Below, in pieces: positions 32,356 through 39,381 of a stretch of 45,082 nucleotides of DNA (positions within the stretch are counted from its first letter, which is position 1; each line of letters begins with the position of its first letter). The DNA is from a virus, in IMG/VR virus record IMGVR_UViG_3300027763_000093, positions 1 to 45,082 of that record, one strand, 5' to 3'. The notes under the pieces were generated by a model. The model made no database searches and was not told the DNA's origin. It worked only from the letters and a program-made list of their open reading frames with translations. The position numbers and the translations under genes are program-made.

Positions 32356-32905
32356 CAATAGTTTTAAGAGGCCCAAGATCAAGTTCAGTGGGATAGGCAG
32401 ATACCAACATAGATCCACCAGCAACTATAATGTTGTTAATGTTATGTTGTGAAATCTTACTATCCCACCATTCTTTACTATTCATATTAACACTTATAGA
32501 ATTTCCATCTTCGAAAACTTTTTTCGAAGGCCAATGGCGTATTACTATGTAGACGAACTTAGTTGCGCGACTAAAGATATCGGTTAATACCTGGTCGATT
32601 TCTTCTTCGGGAACTAGATCAAGCATATCCATACATAAAACGCCATCATACTTTTTGTCTTGAAGTGTTTTAAATTCTGGAATAGCAAAATCATAACAAT
32701 CAACACTCACGTTCCAATAAGAATTTGTCATGAGCGTGGAATATTGGTGTCCTTTTCCAGAACCATAGTCTAATAGAGTCAAACTGTTAGTCATCTCTAT
32801 AAGTGTTTTCACCCTATTTACATGGCTTTTAAATAACTTACCATTGCCCATGAAAAAATTATCATCTTGAGCGTGATGGTAAGTGTAGTATTGTTGATAT
32901 TTCAT
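32345..32905 (-). CDS. Class I SAM-dependent methyltransferase
   Basis: About 186 residues. LTLLDYGSGKGHQY is a SAM-binding motif I, VDCYDFAIP is the acidic strand end, and GVLCMDMLDLVPEEEI follows, as in small-molecule or tRNA-like methyltransferases of the Bin3/TrmB/UbiE type. The substrate is not evident. I place the start at 32905 with GGAG seven bases upstream; the open frame extends to 32953, but that extension covers the promoter. It is transcribed divergently from the 32966 gene via a palindromic late promoter. Confidence 0.85.
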   Translation of the reverse strand: MKYQQYYTYHHAQDDNFFMGNGKLFKSHVNRVKTLIEMTNSLTLLDYGSGKGHQYSTLMTNSYWNVSVDCYDFAIPEFKTLQDKKYDGVLCMDMLDLVPEEEIDQVLTDIFSRATKFVYIVIRHWPSKKVFEDGNSISVNMNSKEWWDSKISQHNINNIIVAGGSMLVSAYPTELDLGPLKTIAIE

Positions 32906-32925
32906 TTTAGATCTCCAAGGAAAGA

Positions 32926-32943
32926 CTATAAATATATTTATAG
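32926..32943. promoter_or_regulatory. Back-to-back late promoters (18-bp palindrome)
   Basis: TATAAATA on the plus strand at 32927-32934 directly abuts its reverse complement TATTTATA at 32935-32942. With the flanking C and G this is a perfect 18-bp palindrome. It sits between the divergent methyltransferase and the 32966 gene, with each ATG about 25-30 bases away. Both halves match the T4-type late promoter core. Confidence 0.75.
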
Positions 32944-32965
32944 TCCCATACACACAAAGGTTAAA

Positions 32966-33304
32966 ATGAAAGACAACGTCATCAAATTCCCTAATAAAAA
33001 TGGTTTCGACGGCGTATTACCACATACTGAAGAACACGTAATTCAAGTGCGTCAAGATTTTTGCGACGATGTTGTGTCAGATGCATTAGACGCAATCGTG
33101 GCCGTATTCGCCAGTTATGGCATAGTTTCTCGTGGAGACGTTGATTCTATAAGAGATGTTATTTTTCTAGAAGAGACTCTAAAAGCATATGCTTATCGTT
33201 ACAAAGATATAGAACACGGTTTACATGAACTTATCGATAATACGATAACTATTTCTCCGGAAATTATTAAGCAAATAGAAGAAAAGTATACACAAACCGA
33301 TTGA
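32966..33304 (+). CDS. Unknown protein
   Basis: A 112-residue protein starting MKDNVIKFPNKNGFDGVLP. The rest is helical and acidic (RDVIFLEETLKAYAYRYKDIEHGL, ITISPEIIKQIEEKYTQTD). No family is recognised. The ATG at 32966 follows AAAGG at 32956-32960; the long upstream open frame is a shadow. It is driven by the plus-strand half of the palindromic late promoter. The stop overlaps the -35 box of the RNase H promoter. Confidence 0.75.
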   Translation: MKDNVIKFPNKNGFDGVLPHTEEHVIQVRQDFCDDVVSDALDAIVAVFASYGIVSRGDVDSIRDVIFLEETLKAYAYRYKDIEHGLHELIDNTITISPEIIKQIEEKYTQTD

Positions 33305-33329
33305 CATAACTTACGATCTGTTATATAAT
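33301..33329 (+). promoter_or_regulatory. Perfect consensus sigma70-type promoter for RNase H operon
   Basis: TTGACA at 33301-33306, a 17-base spacer and TATAAT at 33324-33329, the exact bacterial consensus. It overlaps the stop of the upstream gene and starts about 30 bases before the RNase H ATG. It should fire at once after infection and drive the RNase H, DUF6433, PhoH and exonuclease block. Confidence 0.88.
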
Positions 33330-33360
33330 ATGTATATTATAGATTGAATGGAAACACATC

Positions 33361-34203
33361 ATGATTATCGTAGATTTTCATCAGGTTATGATAGCCAACC
33401 TGATGACCCAACTTGGCAACCACACGAACGCCCCGATCGAAGAAGGCCTGTTTCGACACATGGTCCTCAACTCACTTAAATCTTTTCGCCAGAAGTTTAA
33501 AGAATACGGCGATATGGTTATTGCTTGTGACGATAGGAACTACTGGCGTAAGCAAGTCTTCCCTTACTATAAAGCAAATCGCAAGAAAGCTCGCGATAAG
33601 TCTGAGATTGATTGGAATACGATCTTTGAATATTTCGGTAAGATTAAAGCCGAAATTCGTGATAACTTCCCGTATCGTATGATACAAGTCGACTCTGCTG
33701 AGGCAGACGACGTTATCGCAACTCTTGTCAATCAATTCCACGACAATGAGAATATCTTAATCCTCTCAGGTGATAAAGACTTTGTTCAGCTTCACCGGTT
33801 TAAGAATGTTAAGCAATACGATCCGGTTCGCAAGAAGTTTATCACGCATGACGATCCCACTAAATTCTTGTTTGAGCATATCATGAAAGGCGATGCCGGC
33901 GACGGCGTTCCCAATATTCTGTCGGATGATGACACGTTTGTTACTGACAAGCGCCAGAAACCCATGACTCAGAAGCGCATCGATGAAGCGTATAATGATT
34001 ACTTTGGTAAGTCTCTGTCTATTTTCGATCGCAACTTCCTTCGCAATAGGCAACTCATCGACTTAAACTTTATTCCCGATAACATCAAGAATGAAGTATT
34101 AAATAAATATGAACAGGAGTCCGGTAAAGACAGAAGTAAACTGTTTAACTACTTCATATCGTATAAGCTTAAAGGCATGATGGAATCAATTGGAGATTTT
34201 TAA
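33361..34203 (+). CDS. rnh: RNase H / 5'-3' exonuclease (T4 rnh-like)
   Basis: A 280-residue FEN-family nuclease. The acidic residues appear in IIVDFHQV, ACDDRNYWR, DSAEADDVIATL and LSGDKDF, with KGDAGDGVPNI as the helix-3-turn DNA-binding element. It removes RNA primers from the lagging strand in T4. The length is slightly below that of T4 RNase H (305). It is followed by the DUF6433 gene in T4-like synteny. A consensus promoter lies directly upstream. Confidence 0.93.
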   Translation: MIIVDFHQVMIANLMTQLGNHTNAPIEEGLFRHMVLNSLKSFRQKFKEYGDMVIACDDRNYWRKQVFPYYKANRKKARDKSEIDWNTIFEYFGKIKAEIRDNFPYRMIQVDSAEADDVIATLVNQFHDNENILILSGDKDFVQLHRFKNVKQYDPVRKKFITHDDPTKFLFEHIMKGDAGDGVPNILSDDDTFVTDKRQKPMTQKRIDEAYNDYFGKSLSIFDRNFLRNRQLIDLNFIPDNIKNEVLNKYEQESGKDRSKLFNYFISYKLKGMMESIGDF

Positions 34204-34205
34204 AA

Positions 34206-34622
34206 ATGACAAAATACAGTGTAGCTGATATTTTAAAGAAGTGCAGTGAGTACAAGAAAAAAGAAGAACGGGTCGAAGCTCTTCGCGTTAACTGCAATGA
34301 AGCATGTAAAATCATCTTGCAATACATGTTTCACCCCGATGTAAAGTTTGCTTTGCCTGAAGGTAAACCACCTTTCAAATACTCAGAATTCGAAGAGCAT
34401 AATATGCTTCACACTGAAGCTAGGCGGCTTTATTTATTTCTTGAAGGTGTTAATTCGGATATGAAACCGGTAAAGAGGGAAAGGCTTTTCCTTGACATTC
34501 TTCAATCAGTAAATCCAGAAGACGCCGATCTTTTGATTGCAATGAAAGATAAGAAGAGTCCATTCCCAGGACTTACTAAAGACGTAGCAATAGCAGCCTT
34601 TCCGGAGATCTTTCCAAAATGA
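34206..34622 (+). CDS. DUF6433 family protein
   Basis: A 138-residue protein. ILKKCSEYKKKEERVEALR, FALPEGKPPFKYSE, VKRERLFLDILQSVNPEDA and KDKKSPFPGLTKDV match the DUF6433 family conserved in T4-like phages, where it often lies near RNase H (in T4 the neighbour in this position is dsbA). The function is unknown. It starts two bases after rnh and overlaps the next gene by ATGA. Confidence 0.85.
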   Translation: MTKYSVADILKKCSEYKKKEERVEALRVNCNEACKIILQYMFHPDVKFALPEGKPPFKYSEFEEHNMLHTEARRLYLFLEGVNSDMKPVKRERLFLDILQSVNPEDADLLIAMKDKKSPFPGLTKDVAIAAFPEIFPK

Positions 34623-34804
34623 ATAGCTCGGGTGACTTTAAAAAGTTATCTTATAAGAATAAAAAGAAAGATACTCATGTTCAAGAAGAATCTGTATCGT
34701 TCAAAGAAGTAAAACAACACTACTACGAAAAATATCGTAGAAACTATGACAATGCTCTTAGGTCAAAGAACCTTTCGCGCATCTTGTCTTATGATGAGGA
34801 ATAG
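34619..34804 (+). CDS. Small unknown basic protein
   Basis: A 61-residue hydrophilic protein, rich in Lys, Tyr, Asn and Glu, with no cysteine or hydrophobic core. Tight ATGA overlap with DUF6433 and an immediate next gene support coding. No family is recognised. Confidence 0.65.
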   Translation: MNSSGDFKKLSYKNKKKDTHVQEESVSFKEVKQHYYEKYRRNYDNALRSKNLSRILSYDEE

Positions 34805-34993
34805 ATGGAAAATATTGGATTCGCTGTCTGCTATACACTTCTCATGATGGCCGTATCAGCTTACTATTATTTTCGAGGTAAAAGAGCAGGTATCGCTGAA
34901 GCATGCATGGTCTTTAAAGCTAAAGAACCAAAAGCTTTTATTAGTATGAAAAACAAACTCGCTGAGGACTTAAATGACAGAACAGAAGATTGA
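34805..34993 (+). CDS. Small single-pass membrane protein
   Basis: A 62-residue protein with a hydrophobic segment at residues 5-23 (GFAVCYTLLMMAVSAYYYF) followed by a charged cytoplasm-like tail. It begins directly after the previous stop, with GAGGAATAG as ribosome site. No lipobox and no Cys motif. The next gene overlaps by 20 bases. The function is unknown. Confidence 0.7.
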   Translation: MENIGFAVCYTLLMMAVSAYYYFRGKRAGIAEACMVFKAKEPKAFISMKNKLAEDLNDRTED

Positions 34994-35162
34994 AACTACT
35001 GGCCCAAGCTTCATCGATGAAGTTTATAAAAATCCAGTCGAAAAAGAAAATAAAAAAATTCTATCTGAATTTGTGATCCAAGATATGATTTCGCAAGGTT
35101 TAGATCCTATAAATAAAAATGACATCCAAACTTATTGGGCGTCAAAAGGTATAGGCGAATAA
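34974..35162 (+). CDS. Small unknown protein
   Basis: A 62-residue soluble protein (MTEQKIETTGPSFIDEVYKN, then a helix EFVIQDMISQG). It overlaps the membrane-protein gene by 20 bases. GAGGACT precedes the ATG. A TATAAATA sequence at 35108-35115 lies within its last codons, which may be chance. No family is recognised. Confidence 0.65.
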   Translation: MTEQKIETTGPSFIDEVYKNPVEKENKKILSEFVIQDMISQGLDPINKNDIQTYWASKGIGE

Positions 35163-35168
35163 ACACTG

Positions 35169-35408
35169 ATGGCAAACTATACATTCTTAGATAAACTAAT
35201 CAACGAACAGTTTGACATCAGTATGAATATATCTGAGCTGGATAACTATAAAGCTCAAAATCCCCACTTACAGCAGATCATCAAGTGTGCACCCGGTTTA
35301 GCCGATCCAACCCGATTAGGACTTAAAAAGCCTGATTCGGGTTTTCGTGATGTTTTACATAGGATCAAGAAAGCTAGTGGTAGGAGTAATAAGATTAACA
35401 CTTGGTAG
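35169..35408 (+). CDS. Small conserved-looking protein
   Basis: A 79-residue protein. The N-terminus has a helical FLDKLINEQFDIS stretch and the C-terminus is FRDVLHRIKKASGR followed by a SNKINTW end, a shape I associate with small conserved proteins of T4-like phages, though I cannot name the family. The next gene (PhoH) starts 12 bases after its stop. Confidence 0.7.
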   Translation: MANYTFLDKLINEQFDISMNISELDNYKAQNPHLQQIIKCAPGLADPTRLGLKKPDSGFRDVLHRIKKASGRSNKINTW

Positions 35409-35419
35409 AAGGATACCAC

Positions 35420-36214
35420 ATGGATAGGCCATCTCGCGCTGAAAGAAGATCACAAAAAGTACAGAGAGTACACGTCAGGCAAGATCAAGAAAAGAAAAAC
35501 CTTTTAGAGTTAACTACAGTAACACCAAAAACTCACAATCAGGAAAACATTTTCAACGAGTTCTATAACGGAAAGAACTTACTTATCCATGGATTACCGG
35601 GAACAGGAAAATCGTTCCTATCAATGTATCTAGCGCTAAACGAACTTGCGCAATACGACGAACTAAAAAGAATAGTTATCATCAGATCAGTCGTACCTTC
35701 GCGCGACATGGGTTTCCTTCCCGGATCTATTAAGGAAAAATCAGCAGTATACGAAGCGCCTTATAAAGCCATTTGCCAAGAACTCTATGGCCGCGGCGAT
35801 GCGTATGAGTTGATGAAAGCTAAAGGAATCATTGAGTTCACCACCTCTTCATTCCTTCGTGGCATCACCATCGATAATTCTATAGTTATAGTAGATGAGT
35901 GCCAGAATATGACTTACCACGAACTGTGTACTATTGTTACGCGCATGGGCAAACACTCAAAGATAGTGTTTTGCGGAGACTACAATCAGAGTGACCTAAA
36001 GTATGATGACGATAAATCCGGAATCATACACTTCATGAAAATCATTGCTTCGATGAAGCGATATTTTGCAACCATTGAAATGAACGTAGATGACATTGTT
36101 AGATCAGGACTCGTTAAAGAGTTCATCATTAGAAAAAACTCGTACGAGAATCCAAGGGTTGTCGTCGTTCCATCCTCTTACCAAAACTCTGGAGATCAGA
36201 AAGTCTTTCACTAA
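35420..36214 (+). CDS. phoH: PhoH-like ATPase
   Basis: A 264-residue P-loop ATPase. Walker A is GLPGTGKS, Walker B is IVIVDECQNM, and the motifs IIRSVVPSRDMGFLPGSIKEK and FCGDYNQ are those of PhoH. PhoH proteins are thought to act on RNA in phosphate-stress or RNA metabolism; the phage role is uncertain. The start at 35420 has AGAAGGA upstream; the frame also opens from a TTG at 35402. The next gene overlaps its 3' end, by 125 bases if its ATG is real. Confidence 0.92.
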   Translation: MDRPSRAERRSQKVQRVHVRQDQEKKNLLELTTVTPKTHNQENIFNEFYNGKNLLIHGLPGTGKSFLSMYLALNELAQYDELKRIVIIRSVVPSRDMGFLPGSIKEKSAVYEAPYKAICQELYGRGDAYELMKAKGIIEFTTSSFLRGITIDNSIVIVDECQNMTYHELCTIVTRMGKHSKIVFCGDYNQSDLKYDDDKSGIIHFMKIIASMKRYFATIEMNVDDIVRSGLVKEFIIRKNSYENPRVVVVPSSYQNSGDQKVFH

Positions 36215-36872
36215 GATCGAAACATCGATTAAAAGTGTTGAACTAGAACAAATAAACACCGACACCGGCAGGTTCTATAAGACTCCTGCCGGTCTTTTAT
36301 ACCCATCAGTCACCACTGTGACTGGAGTTCTTGGTCGAGCAAGCATACAAGCTTGGCGAAAGAAAGTCGGTGAGGATGAAGCAAATGCTATCTCACACAC
36401 TGCTGCTAATCGCGGTACAAGAATCCACCAACTCGCAGAAGACTATATCAATGGCGATGACATCGAAGTGGAAAAGTACTCGATGCAAGATGCTGAGATG
36501 TTTGAAAGTCTAAAGCAGGTTTTAGACGAAAAAGTTGATAACGTTAGAATGCAAGAAGTTCGGATGTATTCAGACTATATCAGAATGGCTGGTACCGTTG
36601 ACATGGTATCCGACTTCGAAGGAAAAAGATGTATCGTTGACTTCAAGACTTCTAGGAAGCTCAAGCGACCATCGGACATTCTTAACTATTATTGTCAAGC
36701 TACTGCTTATGCGATTATGTTTGAAGAGATGACTGGGATTGCTGTTCCTAGATTTGCTATCGTGATTGCAGTAGATGGCGAAGGGGTTCAGATCTTTCGT
36801 GGAAAAAGAGACGACTACGTAGAATCTCTTTTAACGTTAAGAAAACAGTACGACGATGAAAATAGTTGTTGA
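36090..36872 (+). CDS. RecB-like PD-(D/E)xK exonuclease, start uncertain
   Basis: The functional part spans TDTGRFYKTP and PSVTTVTGVL, through GTVDMVSDFEGKRCIVDFKTS (catalytic Asp and D-x-K), to the YCQATAYA helix, as in phage exonucleases of the Cas4/RecB type. Related proteins begin about 10-12 residues before the TGRFY motif. The only ATG is at 36090 deep inside phoH, and the intervening residues look like a shadow frame. No ATG, GTG or TTG lies in the right place, but ATC (36216) and ATT (36228) do. A +1 shift from phoH is another possibility. It probably processes DNA ends for recombination. Confidence 0.85.
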   Translation: MTLLDQDSLKSSSLEKTRTRIQGLSSFHPLTKTLEIRKSFTKIETSIKSVELEQINTDTGRFYKTPAGLLYPSVTTVTGVLGRASIQAWRKKVGEDEANAISHTAANRGTRIHQLAEDYINGDDIEVEKYSMQDAEMFESLKQVLDEKVDNVRMQEVRMYSDYIRMAGTVDMVSDFEGKRCIVDFKTSRKLKRPSDILNYYCQATAYAIMFEEMTGIAVPRFAIVIAVDGEGVQIFRGKRDDYVESLLTLRKQYDDENSC

Positions 36873-36899
36873 CATTTATAGATGCTTATGTTATAAATA
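36869..36899 (+). promoter_or_regulatory. Promoter for the tmRNA (sigma70 type, overlapping late box)
   Basis: TTGACA at 36869-36874, a 17-base spacer, then TATAAA at 36892-36897; the same bases extend to a T4-type late box TATAAATA (36892-36899). Transcription would begin at about 36904-36906, just where the tmRNA acceptor piece starts. The -35 box lies within the last codons and stop of the exonuclease gene. Confidence 0.82.
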
Positions 36900-36903
36900 A
36901 CTA

Positions 36904-37225
36904 GTGATGTTGATATTCACTGAACACGTTCTGGACTCGGGTGCGAATCCCGACACCTCCACCACGGATACACTAGTCAGCACTGTGAGAAGCGCAGATC
37001 TCGACGAGACTAGAACATGGTTTGAATCCAAACTAGTGTATCTTTGCTGGGGGTGAGTTAGGATCGACAGGCGAACTAGGCAGGATGGAGTCACCGGGAT
37101 CTAAGCTCCGTTAACGCGAAGAAAACTACAGTTGCAAACGATAACTTTGCTCCTCAGGCTTACGCACTAGCTGCATAAGCACTTGGGTATGGCTCCACCT
37201 AGAAACAGAACGGGCCGCTTCACTT
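36904..37225 (+). ncRNA. ssrA: Circularly permuted two-piece tmRNA
   Basis: The acceptor piece comes first: T stem TCGGG-TGCGAAT-CCCGA at 36937-36953, acceptor strand CACCTCC at 36954-36960 and ACCA at 36961-36964. A spacer follows, flanked by an 11-bp inverted repeat (GATACACTAGT at 36967-36977 with 37032-37042). The coding piece starts with GGGGGTG at 37049-37055, which pairs with the acceptor strand and gives a G3-U70 alanine identity pair, then GATCGACAGG. A PK1 stem (GGAG/CTCC at 37087-37109) precedes the tag. The tag is at 37134-37178: GCA resume codon, then ANDNFAPQAYALAA and stop. CGTTCTG at 36927-36933 pairs with CAGAACG at 37206-37212, joining the pieces. Ends are approximate. Confidence 0.94.
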
Positions 37226-37234
37226 TGGAATCAC

Positions 37235-38557
37235 ATGAAAACATTTTGTCCACTACCATGGAATGGCGTATCAGTAAGAAACAATGGTGACCTTCGTGTC
37301 TGCTGTAACGCAAATTCATATAGTAAGAACCGAGGAATTCTTCGAAAGAAGGATGGCAGTGCCTACAACGTAGGTCGTGACGATATAAGCGAGTCACGTA
37401 ATTCTGAAGTTCTAAAAGACATTAGAGCATCGATGATCAATGGCGAATGGCATGAAGAGTGCACTCGTTGTAAGCTTGAAGAAGAAACCGGTATCAAATC
37501 ACGCCGCGAATACGAGAATCAACAATGGCCTAACGTAGAAAAAGAAGTCTTAATTAAGACTGAAGACGATGGATCTATTGACGTCAATGATGTAAAATTA
37601 GATTACTTCGATTTGCGTTATGGAAATTTCTGTAATCTTAAGTGCAGAATGTGTGGACCAACTGACTCGCATATGTGGTACGGCGATTTTGTAGAAACTA
37701 GTGGTCATACCAGATTTACAGACTCACATGGTAAAGTTCAGTTAACAAAGAACGCTAAAGGTAAATGGTCTACGAGTGACTATGATTGGTTTCAGGGTTC
37801 TAACTTCTATTGGGATCAATTTGAAAAGCATACAAAGAACGCGACTAAGTTCTACATTGTAGGTGGTGAACCATTAATCATCGAAGAACACATTCAATCT
37901 CTTGAGCGTCTCATTGCTTCAGGTAGAGCTAACGAAATAGAGATTGAGTATAACACTAACTTGACCAACGTTACTGAGAAGATGATTGAGATTTGGAAGA
38001 ACTTTAAAGAGATCCGGATCGGCGCTTCAATCGATGGTTATGGTGCAGTATTCGACTATCAGAGGTTTCCGGCTAATTGGGAACAGGTGTATAAGAACCT
38101 AAAAAAACTTGATTCTACACCAGGACTAAACTTATCAGCTTGGCTCGCATATACTATAACGCCGTTTAACATCCTTCATCTTCCTGAATTCATGAAGTGG
38201 AAGTTAACAGAGTCTGGGCTAAATAAGTTCAACACGATAAAGCAATATAGGAAGATTATTAGTCACCATATGTGCCATAAACCTAGTCACTATAATGTTA
38301 AGTGTTTACCCGACGAGTTTAAAAAACTAGTTGACAAGAAGTTTGATGAGTATAAAGACTGGGCGAAACATAAACAACCTGAGGTTATATCTTTACAATT
38401 CATTGCGTTGCTAGATGGAGTGTCTAGTTTTATGAATGCTGAGAGTTACCATGACGAACACTTTCCTAAATTCGTCGACCTAACAAAGAAACTTGATGTT
38501 TTGCGTGGACAAAATATCTTAGACGTAGTACCAGAGTTTGAGGAGTATTTCAAGTGA
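37235..38557 (+). CDS. Radical SAM protein with N-terminal auxiliary domain (paralogue 3)
   Basis: A 440-residue protein. The auxiliary part has FCPLPW (Cys5), RVCC (Cys23-24) and CTRC (Cys76, Cys79); the core is CNLKCRMC (Cys133, Cys137, Cys140) with IVGGEPLIIEE. It is closest in this window to the protein at 3987. It lies directly behind the tmRNA coding piece, with only GGA as ribosome site, and overlaps the start of the gp33-like gene (GTGA). It therefore interrupts the usual T4-like exonuclease/33/59/32 order, suggesting insertion. The substrate is unknown. Confidence 0.9.
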   Translation: MKTFCPLPWNGVSVRNNGDLRVCCNANSYSKNRGILRKKDGSAYNVGRDDISESRNSEVLKDIRASMINGEWHEECTRCKLEEETGIKSRREYENQQWPNVEKEVLIKTEDDGSIDVNDVKLDYFDLRYGNFCNLKCRMCGPTDSHMWYGDFVETSGHTRFTDSHGKVQLTKNAKGKWSTSDYDWFQGSNFYWDQFEKHTKNATKFYIVGGEPLIIEEHIQSLERLIASGRANEIEIEYNTNLTNVTEKMIEIWKNFKEIRIGASIDGYGAVFDYQRFPANWEQVYKNLKKLDSTPGLNLSAWLAYTITPFNILHLPEFMKWKLTESGLNKFNTIKQYRKIISHHMCHKPSHYNVKCLPDEFKKLVDKKFDEYKDWAKHKQPEVISLQFIALLDGVSSFMNAESYHDEHFPKFVDLTKKLDVLRGQNILDVVPEFEEYFK

Positions 38558-38790
38558 AAATTAACAATCTTAAAGTTCCGTTAGAGATGATCCAAGAGAT
38601 TGAAACTCTAGTTAATAATACAACACTCGATTACATCGATGCAGTCGTATTTTATTGTGAAAAGAATAATCTTGAAGTAGAGACTATGGCGGAGATCATT
38701 AAACATAATTCTGCTATGAAGTCAAAGATACAACTCGAAGCAGAAACACTAAAGATGGTTAAGAGGACTTCAGCACGTCTGCCAATATGA
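38554..38790 (+). CDS. 33: Late transcription coactivator (T4 gp33-like)
   Basis: A 78-residue helical protein. The block LDYIDAVVFYCEKNNLEVET, then MKSKIQLEAETL and the end SARLPI match my memory of cyanophage gp33 sequences, and the order gp33-gp59-gp32 is that of T4. In T4 gp33 links the sliding clamp to RNA polymerase for late transcription with gp55. The start is a GTG overlapping the radical SAM stop as GTGA. The stop overlaps gp59 as ATGA. Assignment is by synteny and motif memory. Confidence 0.8.
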   Translation: MKINNLKVPLEMIQEIETLVNNTTLDYIDAVVFYCEKNNLEVETMAEIIKHNSAMKSKIQLEAETLKMVKRTSARLPI

Positions 38791-39368
38791 CCCAGTTTGA
38801 AGCTTACCAACTATACAACGCGATCAACTTGCACTTCACGCAAGCTAGTTACGATTATCACATGTATCGCGGAAAGACTCGAGTGACTGAACACTCTCTC
38901 GACATCCGACCTGATAAGTATATGTTCTATAAATTGTCAAAGCACGAAGATCCAATCACCTATCTTGTATCAAACTTTTCAGAGAACTCTAAATTCTATT
39001 CGCGTGATATGTTTAGTGCGCAATCAGATCTCAATTATAATAACTTCATAAAACGACAACAAGCCTTGACATATCAGTTTGAATGTGATATAGATAATCT
39101 ATTAGAAGAATTCGATAAGAACTTTGAAGTGCCGGCTGGAGACTACCCGCATCTTCTCAAGTTGTTAACCCGTAAAAAGATAAGCAAAGAGACTTTCATC
39201 ATCATCCAAGACTGCGTTCGCTTCTTTGGTAGATGGAACAAGCAGATCACCGACACGGTGCTCTGGCCTAAAATCGCGATGAATTGTAAGAAGCTTCACC
39301 CCTTCTTGACTTATGATCACGATAAATATCGTGGGATCTTGAAGAACAAGTTCTCACAATCGTCGTAA
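38787..39368 (+). CDS. 59: Helicase loader (T4 gp59-like)
   Basis: A 193-residue protein. FEAYQLYNAINLHFT, DIRPDKYMFYKLSKHED, FYSRDMFSAQ and a helical C-terminal half match gp59, which loads the gp41 helicase at forks with gp32. It lies between the gp33-like gene and gp32 as in T4, and starts as ATGA with gp33. The length is slightly below T4 gp59 (217). Confidence 0.9.
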   Translation: MTQFEAYQLYNAINLHFTQASYDYHMYRGKTRVTEHSLDIRPDKYMFYKLSKHEDPITYLVSNFSENSKFYSRDMFSAQSDLNYNNFIKRQQALTYQFECDIDNLLEEFDKNFEVPAGDYPHLLKLLTRKKISKETFIIIQDCVRFFGRWNKQITDTVLWPKIAMNCKKLHPFLTYDHDKYRGILKNKFSQSS

Positions 39369-39381
39369 ACAACGTAACATC

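Noticed and set aside
32906-32953. N-terminal extension of the methyltransferase
   Set aside because: Its codons cover the late promoter; GGAG stands before the ATG at 32905.
32867-32965. Upstream extension of the 32966 gene
   Set aside because: It runs through the promoter palindrome and the divergent gene start; the ATG at 32966 has the ribosome site.
35108-35115. TATAAATA inside a small gene
   Set aside because: Matches the late box but lies in AT-rich coding sequence before a gene of the early block; chance match likely.
36965-37048. tRNA-like segment between the two tmRNA pieces
   Set aside because: The 11-bp ends pair and a TTTGAAT loop is present, but no proper D arm or anticodon arm forms; better explained as the spacer removed from the permuted tmRNA.
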